From Sarcocystis neurona (taxonomy: Eukaryota > Apicomplexa > Conoidasida > Eucoccidiorida > Sarcocystidae): DNA of 64,000 nucleotides. Below the pieces are notes generated by a model. That model made no database searches. It was not told the DNA's origin and worked only from the letters and a program-made list of their open reading frames with translations. Both the position numbers and the translations under genes were made by a program. The first letter of the stretch is position 1. Every line of letters begins with the position of its first letter. Location: positions 1,018,786 through 1,082,785 of the forward strand of contig KL647298.1 in NCBI GenBank assembly GCA_000727475.1, given 5' to 3'. Positions 1 through 10,004 of the stretch are shown here, piece by piece.

Positions 1-245
1 TATCTTCTACTGCTGCTGTCGCTGCTGTATCTGTCACTGCTGCCGTTGCTGCTGCGTCTGCTACCGCTGTTGTCGCTGCTGTATCCGCTACTGCTGCCGC
101 TGCTGCTGCATCCGTTACTGCTGCCGTTGCTGCTGTATCTGCTACTGCTGCTGTTGCTGCTGCATCTGATATTGCTGTATCTGCCACTGCTGCCGTTGCT
201 GTTGCATCTGCTACTGCTGCTGCTGCTGTTGCTGCATCTGTTGGC
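1..245 (-). repeat. 27-bp tandem repeat encoding a nine-residue Ala-rich unit
   Basis: On the minus strand the protease-like frame ends in about eight or nine tandem units of the form (T/A)AATAAV(A/T)D. The bases repeat every 27 nt (gca-aca-gca-gca-gta-gca-gat type). One unit is shortened (TAISD). The array reaches the window edge, so its length is unknown. The 27-nt period keeps the frame, and Val and Asp sit at fixed positions, unlike a plain GCA run. Confidence 0.75.
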
Positions 246-643
246 ACAGCAGCACAGACTTGAGACGGGGAGGTCTGCACTCCCGTCTCTTTTCTGGAGC
301 AGTCCTGAGCAGCAACAGGGCTAAAAGAGCAACTGTACGCAGACGAGAGACTGCGCGATGACTCGCCTGCAGCAGGGTGTGGGGAAGGAGCGCACGTGGG
401 AGAGGACAGGAAGGAGTCTCTGCGTCGGTGGGCGTTGAAGCAAGAGCCGTTGCAAGCAGCGGCAGCAGCAGAGGCAGACGAGAACAGAGCGCATGCAGTG
501 GTTCTTATTCCCGTATTTACAGGAAGATTCATGTACTCAACCAGCCAGGAAGACACAATTGTTGCTTCTGCCCCACAGTCAATCAACGCAGGTACCCACA
601 CCTGGTTGACGTACACCGGAAGAAAGAGCAGCATGGCGCTGTA
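1..643 (-). CDS. Exon with retropepsin-like aspartyl protease motif and Ala-rich repeat tail (partial, runs off left edge)
   Basis: Read on the minus strand, the frame is open from just after a TAG at 646-644 to the window edge, over 210 codons. Near its start it reads LPVYVNQVWVPALIDCGAEA, then TIVSSWLVEYMNLPV. This matches the layout of retropepsin-like proteases of LTR retrotransposons and DDI1-type proteins: a beta strand, hydrophobic-Asp-(Ser/Thr)-Gly-Ala, then a helix. The catalytic triplet is DCG instead of DSG/DTG, so activity is doubtful. About 50 residues of Ser/Ala-rich linker lead into a nine-residue alanine repeat. The TAG is preceded by a pyrimidine stretch (cttctcttag) and can be a 3' splice site; an ATG lies at 634-632. 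Either a domesticated or host protease-like gene, or a fragment of a Ty3/gypsy-type element. The motif is visible; the family assignment is inference. Confidence 0.6.
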
Positions 644-1076
644 CTAAGAGAAGCCTGTGAGGAGGTTGTCGCTGCTTGTGCTGCTGCTGTTGCTGCTGCG
701 GAGCTCTTGCTACTGCTGCTCTCCCGCTCGCACGGCAACTGCTGCTGCGAAACTCTTCTGTACCTGCTCTCCAGGTCTCCCTACTGCTTGCTAAACTTTC
801 CTCTGGCTGCTCGCCGGCTCTTTCCCCTGCTGCGAATTCTTCCTGCGGCGACTCTCCCGCTCTTACGCCTGCTGCCGCTGCTGCTGCCGCTAAACGCTTC
901 TTTTGCTGCTGCGCAATTCTGACTGCCGCGGCTGTCGTGCGCCTACTGTTGCTGCAGTCTTCGTCCCGGTACTGCCGCTCCTCCTCTTGCTGCGCGCGTG
1001 TCCGTGGGCTGCTGCTACCGCCGTCGGTGCTGCTGCATGCATGCTTCCTCTGCTGGCAGCCTCTACCAGCTGCGCA
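579..1076 (-). CDS. Gln/Ala/Glu-rich frame upstream of, and overlapping, the protease-like exon
   Basis: Minus-strand frame open between a TAA at 1079-1077 and a TGA at 581-579, about 165 codons. It is rich in charged residues and Gln (for example QQEEERQYRDEDC and AGESPQEEFAAGERAGEQ) and ends in a Gln run, so it resembles translated sequence more than the Leu/Cys shadows of CAG tracts. It overlaps the protease-like frame by 65 nt and lies one base out of register, so a +1 shift or a splice would join them. A possible phase-0 donor (GGC|GTAAGA, near 875) with the cttctcttag acceptor at 644 would fuse the frames. No domain recognised. Confidence 0.4.
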   Translation of the reverse strand, partial: CAAGRGCQQRKHACSSTDGGSSSPRTRAQQEEERQYRDEDCSNSRRTTAAAVRIAQQQKKRLAAAAAAAGVRAGESPQEEFAAGERAGEQPEESLASSRETWRAGTEEFRSSSCRASGRAAVARAPQQQQQQHKQRQPPHRLLLVQRHAALSSGVRQPGVGTCVD

Positions 1077-1632
1077 TTACAAGTTTCCTACACATCGGCT
1101 TAACGAAGGGTGTTGCAGCAGGTTCTTCACACCTGCCGGGATTCGCCCCTGCTGCTGGAGCGAATGCGGCTGCTGCTAGTGTGGCTCTACGACATACGCG
1201 TTGGTGTTGTGAGGGAGAATCCTGCTGCTGCCGCGTAGACATGGCTCTTGCTGCTGCTATAGCAACCCCGTGCTGCTGCTTCGTATGGGGCACGCAGAGC
1301 TGCTGTTACTACGGGCAGGATTACTCGTGCTGCAGGAGCTGCTGCTGCTGTTGCTGCTTGTTGGCACCGTCTGATCCCAGAGGCTGAGCTCGTGCTGGTG
1401 CATCTACAGTCGTCGCTGCCTCTGTCTTAGCTGCGGCTGCCTGTATTCGAGGTTGCAGCAGTGAGAACACAAGATGCCGTGTTTGCAGCAGCTGCTGCGG
1501 ATCCCTACGTGTGACGCTCTTGCCGCTGCTGCTGCTGGTCGAGCTGCTGCTGAAGGTAATGGAGCTGCTGCCGCAGCTATCGGCGCTGCCCGTGGTCGAG
1601 CGCAAGAAAACAACATACAGAAACTCTGCCAC
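1063..1632 (-). CDS. Candidate CAG-rich exons upstream on the minus strand
   Basis: Two minus-strand frames (1632-1321 and 1293-1063) have protein-like composition. The first holds SVTRRDPQQLLQTRHLVF, then an Ala/Thr segment and a six-Gln run; the second holds TRQQQDSPSQHQRVCRR, then an Ala run. The plus strand here is CTG-rich, so the minus strand carries CAG, the usual coding orientation in this window. A possible donor (CCGGCAG|GTGTGAAG) lies in the second frame. They may be upstream exons of the gene ending in the protease-like exon. No start codon or domain was established. Confidence 0.3.
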
Positions 1633-1708
1633 GAAGGCCCAGTGCTTCTCTCGCAGTGTTCCTGAGTAGCTTTTCAGGAACAGCAGAAGTGGATTTTTGC
1701 TGCCCCAG

Positions 1709-2105
1709 CAGCGGGAAAGGTACGCGCTGCAGCAGCAGCTGCAGCAAGGGGAAGTGCGGCTGTAGCAGGAGCGGCAAAAGTGCGTGTCAGCAGTACGTGA
1801 GGCGTTCTACGACAATCGACAGCTGTGCCGTCGCGCGTGCCTTCTCCCAGGGCGTTTCACTTCTTCGTCGAAGCACTGCCACGTAGCAGCAGGAGCAGCA
1901 GAAGCAGAAGTAGCAGCAGCAGCAGTGGAGGCGTCAGGTAGTGAGCGCGCCAGCAGAAGCACTCGGCGGTGAACAGCAGCGAAGGGCAGCAGCGGCGGCA
2001 GCCACGCATCAGCAGATACAATCGCAGTACGTCGAGCTACTAGGAGACGTAGAAGTGTCCTGGGCTGCAGCAACTGCTGCTGGTCCCCGACACACCAACT
2101 GCTGA
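1709..2105 (+). CDS. Candidate Gln/Ala-rich coding segment with an in-frame TAG
   Basis: A good acceptor (tttttgctgccccag, ending 1708) precedes a plus-strand frame starting QRERYALQQQLQQGEVRL. It meets a single TAG at 1763-1765 and continues as QERQKCVSAVREAFYDNRQL to a TGA at 1970. A second frame (about 1917-2105), containing WRRQVVSAPAEALGGEQ and HQQIQSQYVELLGDVEVSW, also looks translated. Either two exons of one gene interrupted by an intron or mutation, or a decaying copy. Codon content is CAG/GCA-rich. No family recognised. Confidence 0.3.
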
Positions 2106-3872
2106 CAGCACCTGGTACCCTTACAGTCGCGGCAGCAGCTGCAGCAGCAGTCACAGTACCAACACAAGGAGCAGCAGCAGAGCTGCAGCAGCAACAGCAG
2201 CTGCAAGAGCAGCAGCAGCTGCACTGGTCGCAGCGACGGTTGGCAGACAAACGCTGCACGTCCGCACAGCAGTCAGCCGTAACATCACTTTTCCTTTCCC
2301 AGAATCACAGGCACACACACACACACACACACGCAGAAAAAAGTTTTAACTAGGGCATTTTTCGCTTACATGCTTTATAGTAGTACATCTATCGCTTTTT
2401 CTCTATGTCACCGTATAAACACATACGCCTCTACTTTTTGCTTTTTCGTTGGTCTTCCACTCTCTCTTCACATGTGTGTGTGTCTCGATCCCTGTCTGTC
2501 TGTCTGTCTGTCTCTCTCTTTCTGTCGGCGCGTCTCTATCTTTCTCTGTCACATAGATGTACACCCTTCCACCAGTACGGAACGAGGAAAGGACTCACAC
2601 GACTACGGATAGTCTTCTTCTTTCTTATGCGGAGGGAAATCAGCACAGCTGGCCGGTGCGCCCAAAATACAGAGATCCTCGATTTCTCGTATTTCTACTC
2701 CCCGGCACTGGCGTGTACGAGCCACGAGTGCTGCGCGCCCGTGCGGCACTGACGTGCTGTAGGTACACCCGAGCCACGACTACTGCGGGTCCGTACAGCG
2801 CAGTAGAAAAGGTGTGTGACTGGGAGACAGGAAGACGACGAAGACGCGTAGCCGCTTGCCGTTATTCAGTACGAAAAAGTTCTTAGGCAGTTCCTAAATT
2901 CCTCCCTGCTGCTGCCTGATAGGCAGCAGCGCTACTCGAGGCTCTGCTAAAAAGAAAGAAGCGGCCCACTAGGAAGGTTCTTTGTCCAGGATTCCTGAGC
3001 TCTTCTCTCCCGACTGCTCAATACGCTGTGTGCTGCTACGGTAGCCAGCCTCTCCTCCCGTAAAAAGGCGGCGCCCTCCTAATAGTAGTAGTAGTAGCGC
3101 TGCTGTGGCTGACTCGGCTGCCGCAGCCCTGCGGGCGTCTCGTGCATGTGCAATTTTCCCGTGGAAAGCTTGCTGCACACAGCACATGCAGCGCCTTCTT
3201 GTTTGCCTGATCTACACATTCCTTCTTCTTTTCCCTCTGTTGCCTAATTCACACATTCCTTTTCCTTTTTCTACTCTATCTCTGCTCTCTGGCGCTCTTC
3301 TGGCGTGTGTCCTGCGTTTGTCTTTTCTCTCTGATTCGCCCTTCTTCTCCTCCTTTCCTCTGCAGCATCGAAGGAAGATATGCAGGTCGGGTGTCTTGCT
3401 CGTTTTGGACTCGACGGAGATTTCCCCTTTTCCTATTTCTGTCCTCCTTCACCTCCGTGTGCCATGTGTCCCAGCTCTTCTTGTGTGGCCTGCGCAGAAC
3501 TTTTTTTTTTTCTCTGCTACCCCTTCCTTCCTACCATCTCGGTAGTATCTTCCCTCTGTGTGTATTTCTTTGCTCTCTGCTCTCGTCGGTTCGCTGCATT
3601 CCTCTTCTCTACTTTCTCCTTTCTTCCCCCTCTATCACTTCTCCACTCCGGGGTCTACAATCGCCGCTTGCTCCGCCTTTTCTTTCTCTCTCTCCCCTTG
3701 TCGACGGGTTTCTTCCTTTTGTTGTCTTGTCGCGTGTTGCATTTCTCGTCCCATCTTCCGACTCACCTGTCCCTCCTCTCTCCGTGTGCTCTTCCCTCCT
3801 ACAGGAGGAGCCTCCTCTCCTCTGTGCTGCCATATCATTTTAACGCGAGGGGTGGCCCGGCGCAGCATATAA
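2106..3872. other. CAG tail, AC microsatellite and pyrimidine-rich non-coding stretch
   Basis: CAG-type sequence runs to about 2270, followed by an AC dinucleotide run at about 2311-2333. From about 3190 to 3830 the plus strand is almost entirely C/T (cttcttttcc-type), like the long pyrimidine tracts found just before splice acceptors elsewhere in the window. A frame at 2557-2886 is open but shows no recognisable protein. Confidence 0.5.
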
Positions 3873-4572
3873 GGACGAAAACTAACGCAGTTATCCGCAC
3901 GCCAAGCAAGAGCGGTAGCGGCAGCAACTGCAGAAACGGCAGCAGCAACAATCCCAGCTGCGGCTGCAACCACAATATCAGCAGCGGCAACGCACCCCGC
4001 AACAGCAGCAGTGGTAACAGCGGTAGTAGCGGTCCTGACAGCAGCAGTTACAACAATAGCAGCCAGAAGTGCCGCAGCGACAACAACAGCAGCAACAAGA
4101 ACAGCAACGCCACATCCAACAGCAGCAGCTACAACAGCAGCAGCTACAACAGCAGCAGCTGCAACAGCAGCAGCTACAGCAACAGCAGATACAACAACAA
4201 CAGCTACAACAACAGCAGCTGCAACAACAGCAGCTGCAACAACAGTAGCTACAACAGTAGCAGCTACAGCAGCGTGCAGCTAAGATAGCAGCAGCTACAA
4301 CGCAGTTGCAGCCGGAAGCTGTACCTCGCACAGCAGCTATTCAAGCGGCTGCTTCAGCCGTAGAACGTAGACAGCTTCATCTTTTGTCCTTCTCCTTCAC
4401 GCTGCTGCCCTCTCCTTCCTCTCTGCAGCAGCACCAGCAGCTCGGCTGCCGCCTGTCCCTTCCCCAGGCACCCGGCAGCAGCGGCTACGCCAGTTCGACG
4501 CACGCAGCAGGTACAGCTGTCTCACGCACCGAGAAGAGGCAGCCTTTTCTATCATACTGTTTATACGCCTAA
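3873..4572 (+). CDS. Ala-rich and Gln-rich overlapping frames (HAAR-type segment, possibly broken)
   Basis: Two plus-strand frames look translated in succession. One is open 3873-4283 and nearly all Ala/Thr, starting KLTQLSARQARAVAAATAE. The other is open from 4039 to a stop at 4570-4572 except for three TAGs (4057, 4246, 4258). It reads PEVPQRQQQQQEQQRHI, then an LQQQQ repeat, then RAAKIAAATTQLQPEAVPRT and VERRQLHLLS. All three TAGs fall where the periodic repeat expects CAG. A frame change near 4050 would be needed to use both. A long pyrimidine tract upstream fits an intron. Either a real homopolymer-rich exon with sequencing or assembly errors, or a decaying one. No function proposed. Confidence 0.35.
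4114..4275 (+). repeat. 15-bp tandem repeat (CAACAGCAGCAGCTA type; LQQQQ)
   Basis: About ten imperfect copies of a 15-base unit, read as Leu followed by four Gln. The last copies carry TAG in place of CAG (4246 and 4258), but the 15-base period continues. The same unit occurs in opposite orientation at 57790-57922. Confidence 0.8.
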
Positions 4573-6102
4573 TATACATGTATCTATATTTGTATTTATA
4601 TACATATATATATACACATGCGTTTCTGTCTAAGTCTGTCCATAAATATATATATCTATATGTATAATGTGGCGCCGTATATGTATCTGTGTACTTTCCT
4701 CCGTACATATACGCGTAACATATATATATATAGATAGATAGATAGATAACATGTGGAGGTACTGGCAGCTTGTCAAGTTCTGCCGTGTCCTGCGTGGAGG
4801 GAAGATATTGTTGAACGCTATCGCTTCGGTATACGTACTGCTTGCTCAAATGCCCATGCATATGCGTATGTCTATACACAAGCAGATCCAACTACCAAGC
4901 CCTCCCTCTCCCTACGTATATATATATATATACATATACACGCATACATATACAGTTGGGAAGATGATGCGTTCTTCTGCCTCACAAGGAAGCAACTACG
5001 CACGTTCGCTCCGCAGACTTGCCACAGGTGGACAGAGACTGCTCTAAGTCTTCTGTCTATAAATTCGTACATACGCCTACGTGTAGAGAGAGAAATACGT
5101 AGACATGCATATACGTCTATTCTTCGCAGGCCGGTGCCGCTTGCACCGGGCGGGCTTCCAGACAGAGAGGGCTGAGCTTGTAGCTATCTACTTGCCGGCA
5201 GGCTTGGGACTGCCTAAGAGGAAGTAAGATATCTACCCGCAGTTGCAGCACGTGCAGGAACTCCTCTTCTGTGGAAGCCTATTTGAATAGCCTTCGCAAA
5301 GAGACTTGGGAAAAGACGGAGAAGAAGAACAAGAAGAAGTGCTGTGTGTGTGTCCTGCTGCGGTGTACAGACACCGGAAGCAGAGGAGAAGTAGAAACCA
5401 GCACCAACAGGAGCCACAGAACGTACATCCCCACACACTCAACTATATATATATATATATGTAGCTGTATGTATATAGCTAGATGAGAAGATGGATACGA
5501 GTCTTTGTCTGTATATATATTTATGTACGGGCAAATCTTCACATGTGTATATGTGTGTATGGGTGTGTGGACATTATGAGAGAGAGAGAATGCTGGTTAG
5601 GTAGATAGAGTCACAGCTAGATAGATGCATATATATACGTGCGTATGTGTGTATATACATATATAGAGAGAGAGCTGTTGGAACAGATACGACAGTGGCT
5701 ACGTAGATAGATATACATGTATAAGTAGGTATGTATATATATATATATATAAATAGAGAGAAAGATATAAAGAGAGGGAGCTGGCTTGATATATCAAGGA
5801 ATCGCTAGATAGATACATATGTTTGTGTAGGTAGATTTACCTCTACGTACATAGAGAGAGCTGACCACATAGCTAGAAGGATAGCCACGTAGATACGTAT
5901 GTATGTTTGCGTACGTATATGTAGATATGTAGAGAGAAAGAGAGATAGCTGGATAGGTAGACAGAGAAGGATAGCTACACAGATACGTACATATGTATAC
6001 ACGTGTATATACAGAAAGGGAGAGGAAGGGGGAGATGGTCAGATAGACAGAGAAGGATAGCTACATGCAGTCATATTCACGTATGTGTGTACATCTATCT
6101 AT
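4573..6102. repeat. TA-rich simple-sequence block
   Basis: Dominated by TATATA, GATAGATA and GTGTATAT-type tracts, with short unique islands (about 4745-4860 and 5090-5420). Open frames here are repeat artefacts rich in YIYIY. No gene supported. Confidence 0.7.
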
Positions 6103-6756
6103 CTATCTATACATATATATATATATATATGGAGAGATAGAGAGGAGAGAGAAACGACTAGTTGGATAGCAAGGGGAATATCCCGTCCCATAGAGAGAGA
6201 AGGTATGCGCGGAGGAATGTTGCCTTTGCAGTTGATTTTGCTGTTGCTGCTGTCGCATACCGCTGCCCACTTTTGTTTCTGGGGCTGCTGCTGTTGCGGA
6301 GGTCTTGCGCGGCAGCTTTTCCACTTCTGCTGCTGATGCGTGCTTCTCTGGGGCGCTGTTGCTGCTGCTGTCGCTGCACCTCCTGGAGCCGTTGGGGGGC
6401 TGGTGCCGTGCTACTACTCTTCCTCCTTCTTCTCTTGCGGTGCTGTTCCGACGCGGCATTTCTCTTCCCTTTCTTCTTTTCGGGGTATTCTCCTCATGCT
6501 CTCCCCCCCCCCAGCGATGCCGCTGCTGCTTTGGTTTTTCTCGTGTTTCTCTTTTTCCGCACCGCAACGTGAAGTTGTCTTTCGGTCTTCCTTCGACGTT
6601 TGCCTCCTCTTCTTCCCGTCCTTCCTTCGTCGTCTTCTCTTTTTTTGCTGCTGCTTCTGCACTCTCTCCCACTGCAGCCTTCGCCTTTTCTTCTGCATGC
6701 GTTAGCTGCTGCCGCGCTGCCTTGCACCCCACACACGTGCGGCTCTGTTGCTGCTG
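6103..6756 (-). CDS. Lys/Glu/Gln-rich low-complexity coding exon
   Basis: An acceptor-like accggtag precedes a minus-strand frame from 6756 that stays open to 6103. It starts QQQQSRTCVGCKAARQQL and continues with charged, coil-like sequence such as HAEEKAKAAVGESAEAAAK and KKEKTTKEGREEEEANVEG, then basic stretches (HEENTPKRRKGREMPRR) and a five-Gln run. The last part runs into a TA block (PYIYIYMYR), so the true exon probably ends near 6180 at a donor I could not fix. The CAG strand is the minus strand, as in the other convincing exons. Composition suggests a disordered, possibly nuclear protein. No domain recognised; neighbouring exons not assigned. Confidence 0.45.
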   Translation of the reverse strand, partial: QQQQSRTCVGCKAARQQLTHAEEKAKAAVGESAEAAAKKEKTTKEGREEEEANVEGRPKDNFTLRCGKRETREKPKQQRHRWGGGEHEENTPKRRKGREMPRRNSTAREEGGRVVARHQPPNGSRRCSDSSSNSAPEKHASAAEVEKLPRKTSATAAAPETKVGSGMRQQQQQNQLQRQHSSAHTFSLYGTGYSPCYPTSRFSLLSISPYIYIYMYR

Positions 6757-8249
6757 CTACCGGTGATGCAACTGCTGCTTTCGAAGGGCTTCTTATTCTT
6801 GTTGTTTTATGCTGCTGTGACGCTTTCGGTGGCGTTGCTTCCCTCCCTGCTCTCTGCTCTGGGCAAGTTTATCTTCTCCGCCTCGTGGCGCTCCTACTGA
6901 AGCCCCGCTTCTCCTCGTTTCTAATGCTGCTTGTATCGTTTCGTCGTCTTCTTTATCTGTCGTATCCACGTCGTGCTGGTACTGCTGCTCTCCCCACATG
7001 CATTCGCATCGTTTTTTTCTCCTCCTTCTTCTTCGTACAAGTGCTGTTGCTGGTGCTGCTGCCCTGCCCAGACTGTTAGAAGGTATCTCTGTCTTGCTGT
7101 TGCTGCTCTGGCGCGGGGCGCACCACCCCACAACGTGTGTCACGCGTGCCTTGGCTGCTGCTGCAGCTGCAGAAGGGGGAGGAGGAGGAGAAAGACCACG
7201 TATGCAGCGTCTTTTCGGTGATCTTTGCTGTGCTGCCGCAGCTGCCTCTTTTCGCTCTGCGCACCTGCTTGAAGCTGGCTGTCGCCCGTCCGCGCTGCGC
7301 TGCTGCAGCAGAAACAGCAGCAGCAAACGCAAAGGCGGTAGAACAGAACGGGCAGCAGGGGCGGCAATTACCGCCGCTCATCCTGCAGAAGCAGCAACTC
7401 CCGTCGTCGCACCGACAGCAGCGCGGAACTCCTCTGCAACGGCACGCCTCGCAGCGCAGCAGTTTCTGCAGCAGCACGCCGCAGCAGCAGCACGCCTCAG
7501 CAGCACGCCTCAGCAGCGTTAGCACTATCCCCCTCTGCTGCAGCAGCGGAAGCAGTTGCCGCAGCCGTCGAAACGCCGGTGCAGCAGCAGCATCGCCTGC
7601 TACGGCAGCCGCACACATACGCACATACAGAAGACTACGTGCTTTTTCTCTGCGCACACACTTGCCTGTACGACCTTGCGTCTTTCTCTCTGTCTGCTTC
7701 CACTGGGCTCCCTACGTGTGTAATTGCTGCTACGAGGTTGCTGCTGCCTCGTGCTGCTGCTTCTGCCGTGACCGTGTGCTGCTGCTCCTTCTGCAAGTGT
7801 GCGAAGCTGCGAGCGTTGCTGCTGCCGCTTCTGCTCCTTCTGCAGCGCCTGCAGCAGCAATGCGTGCGAAGGTGTGTCTCTGCCGCAGGTGCTCCTCGGC
7901 GGCGCATGCATTTCTGTCTCGGCTGCTGTTGCCCTTCATGTGAGCGTCCACGTGTCTCGGCTCTGCCTGAGTAGCCAGAGTCCTGCCGCGGCCGCAATGA
8001 AGGCTGCTGCGGCTGTTGCGGCAGCAGCTCGGGCTGCCGCTGCTGCCGGAGTCCCTGCTGCCGCTGCTAGAGCTAGCACTGGTGGTCGTGTTGGTGTTCC
8101 CCCTAGTTTTGCTGCTGCGGGGGGCGCTGCTGCAGCAGGTGCAGATGCTGCTTCGACTGCTGCAGCTGCTGCCGGATCTGCTGCTAGTGCTGCTGCTGCT
8201 GCTGCTGGAGCAAGGCGAGCCAGTGCTGCGCGTGACGCTGCTCCGTTGA
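6757..8249. other. Mixed CTG (plus) and CAG (plus) triplet region, several competing low-complexity frames
   Basis: 6757-7260 and 7700-8240 are CTG-rich on plus; 7275-7600 is CAG-rich on plus. Competing frames look translated: plus-strand 7270-7525 (for example VEQNGQQGRQLPPLILQKQQ or AAGAAITAAHPAEAATPVVA) and minus-strand 7911-7600 (for example LLLQALQKEQKRQQQRSQLR). I cannot decide which are exons and list none separately. Confidence 0.4.
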
Positions 8250-8617
8250 AGAGAGGGAGGCGGCTTGCCGCGGAAGAGACAAGCAGCAGTTCACCAGGGG
8301 ACGGTGGAAGGGAAGGAGCAGCAGCAGCTGCGGCAGAAAAACAGCAGCAGGAGCAGCGCAATGCAAGGCGATGGAGAAAATATGCTACCTCTTCTCCTTA
8401 TTCTTCTGCTCTTGAAGCCTCCTCTTTCATGTCACCTTTTTCTTCTGCGTCTTCGAGTCGTCTTCATGCTGCGTTCTCCGACAGTAGCAGCAGCTTCCCT
8501 GCATGCGATAGCAACAGCAGCAGCCGCAACAGCAGCAGCAGCCACAACAACACCAGGAACGCGTGCACGCCGTCCCTACGCAGAGCGCTTCGCTCATTCT
8601 TTCTCCAGGTGCACCCA
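8250..8617 (+). CDS. Candidate Gln/Ala-rich exon(s)
   Basis: After a CTG tract ending near 8245, the plus strand switches to CAG. Frames such as LKRGRRLAAEETSSSSPGD followed by an Ala run and EKQQQEQRNARRWRKY look coding up to about 8395. A second segment, about 8509-8617, is Gln/Pro-rich (QQQQPQQHQERVHAVPTQSA) and ends at a donor-like CCCAG|GTATAC. A TA block follows, as for introns in this window. May belong with the exon starting at 10761. Function unknown. Confidence 0.35.
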
Positions 8618-9248
8618 GGTATACGACGAGACTGTTCTTGTTTCTTCTTACTCTCCCTTAAGTATAAATATCTATCTGTCTTCATATATAAAGACAGGTA
8701 TATACACACATATGTATATATATACATACATATGTATATGTATACGTCTGCATGTATACATATACGTATACATATATCAGTTACAATTGTACTGCATGAT
8801 TACATATGTCTTCATACATATGTATATATATATATGTCTACGCATATAAATTTCTATTTACTTACTACATACACGTATACATATATATATGCATATGCAG
8901 GGGGACGTCCCGAAGTTATTCATTTACACATATGTGTATTGAGACGCATATACTGTGCTGGCGTATGGTCTGATCAAGAGCGTTGAAGTGGAGTTCTCGC
9001 CTACTCTTCGATAAACTCACGACCCCCCACATGTTTACAAGAGTGTACCCCCATCCCTGTACACTTGTCCACATACGTGTATATATATATATATGTATAT
9101 ATGTGTGTTAATATCTTTAAGTATGGAATCTCTCTCTCAAATCTGTACATGTGTGTGCTTGTAAATTTCTGTAAATATATCATGAGTATATGTATATATA
9201 GATATATATATGCTTGTGTTTGTACATTTCTGAAGATATATAACTCCT

Positions 9249-9280
<32 letters not shown>

Positions 9281-10004
9281 CGTGTACATTTCTATACATA
9301 TATATACACATATGTATATATATATATGTGTATGTATATGGTTACAGCGTAGACTTCTCAACAAATATGTGTCGATATTTTCTAGAGGGTATATTTTCTT
9401 CGCTACGTGGAAACATGTATTTCTGTGTAGTTCGAGCTATTTTTACTTGCAACACACTTGCTTATCAATCTCTGTTTCTCTCTGTCTCGGCGTATATATA
9501 TATATATATATGTGTATATGCATGTACGTATACACATACGTATTTGCATGTAGGTGGGTCTCTCTCTCTTTATATATGTGTATATGTATGTACACATACG
9601 TCCACGTATTCATAGTCGTCTTCCTATCTATCTATCCATATATATATATATATACGAAGTTAATTTCTTGTCTATTCAAATGCATATGGATGTACATGCA
9701 TGTTTGTATAAATATATATAAGTACATGCACGTATACATTTTTACCTACGTATGTATCTGTCTATCTATCCACACTCATATATATATATATATACATTTG
9801 CGTATACATACAGGTATATGTACATACACGTGTACGTATTTATCTGTCTATCTTTCCGTACAAATATCTGTATATATACATACGTGTACACATTTACATA
9901 TCAGTCCATCCATATATATATATGTATAGACACACATGTACAGAAAGTAAGTCTATGAGTATTTATCTATTTACTATCTATCCCTATGCATATATGTATA
10001 GAGA
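8618..10004. repeat. TA-rich simple-sequence block (possible intron)
   Basis: Repeated TATATA/CATACATA tracts with few unique bases. Lies between a donor-like site at 8617 and a CTG tract leading to the acceptor at 10760, so it may be intronic. No gene supported inside. Confidence 0.6.

Noticed and set aside
6162..7943. Plus-strand ORFs of Leu, Cys and Ala runs across CTG tracts
   Set aside because: Shadows of the triplet; the opposite (CAG) strand has the protein-like composition, or the tract is intronic.
8618..9958. Many ORFs of 60-215 codons rich in YIYIYI, HIHIY and CVCVY
   Set aside because: They are translations of TATATA/CATACA microsatellites; both strands and several frames are open at once and no unique domain occurs.
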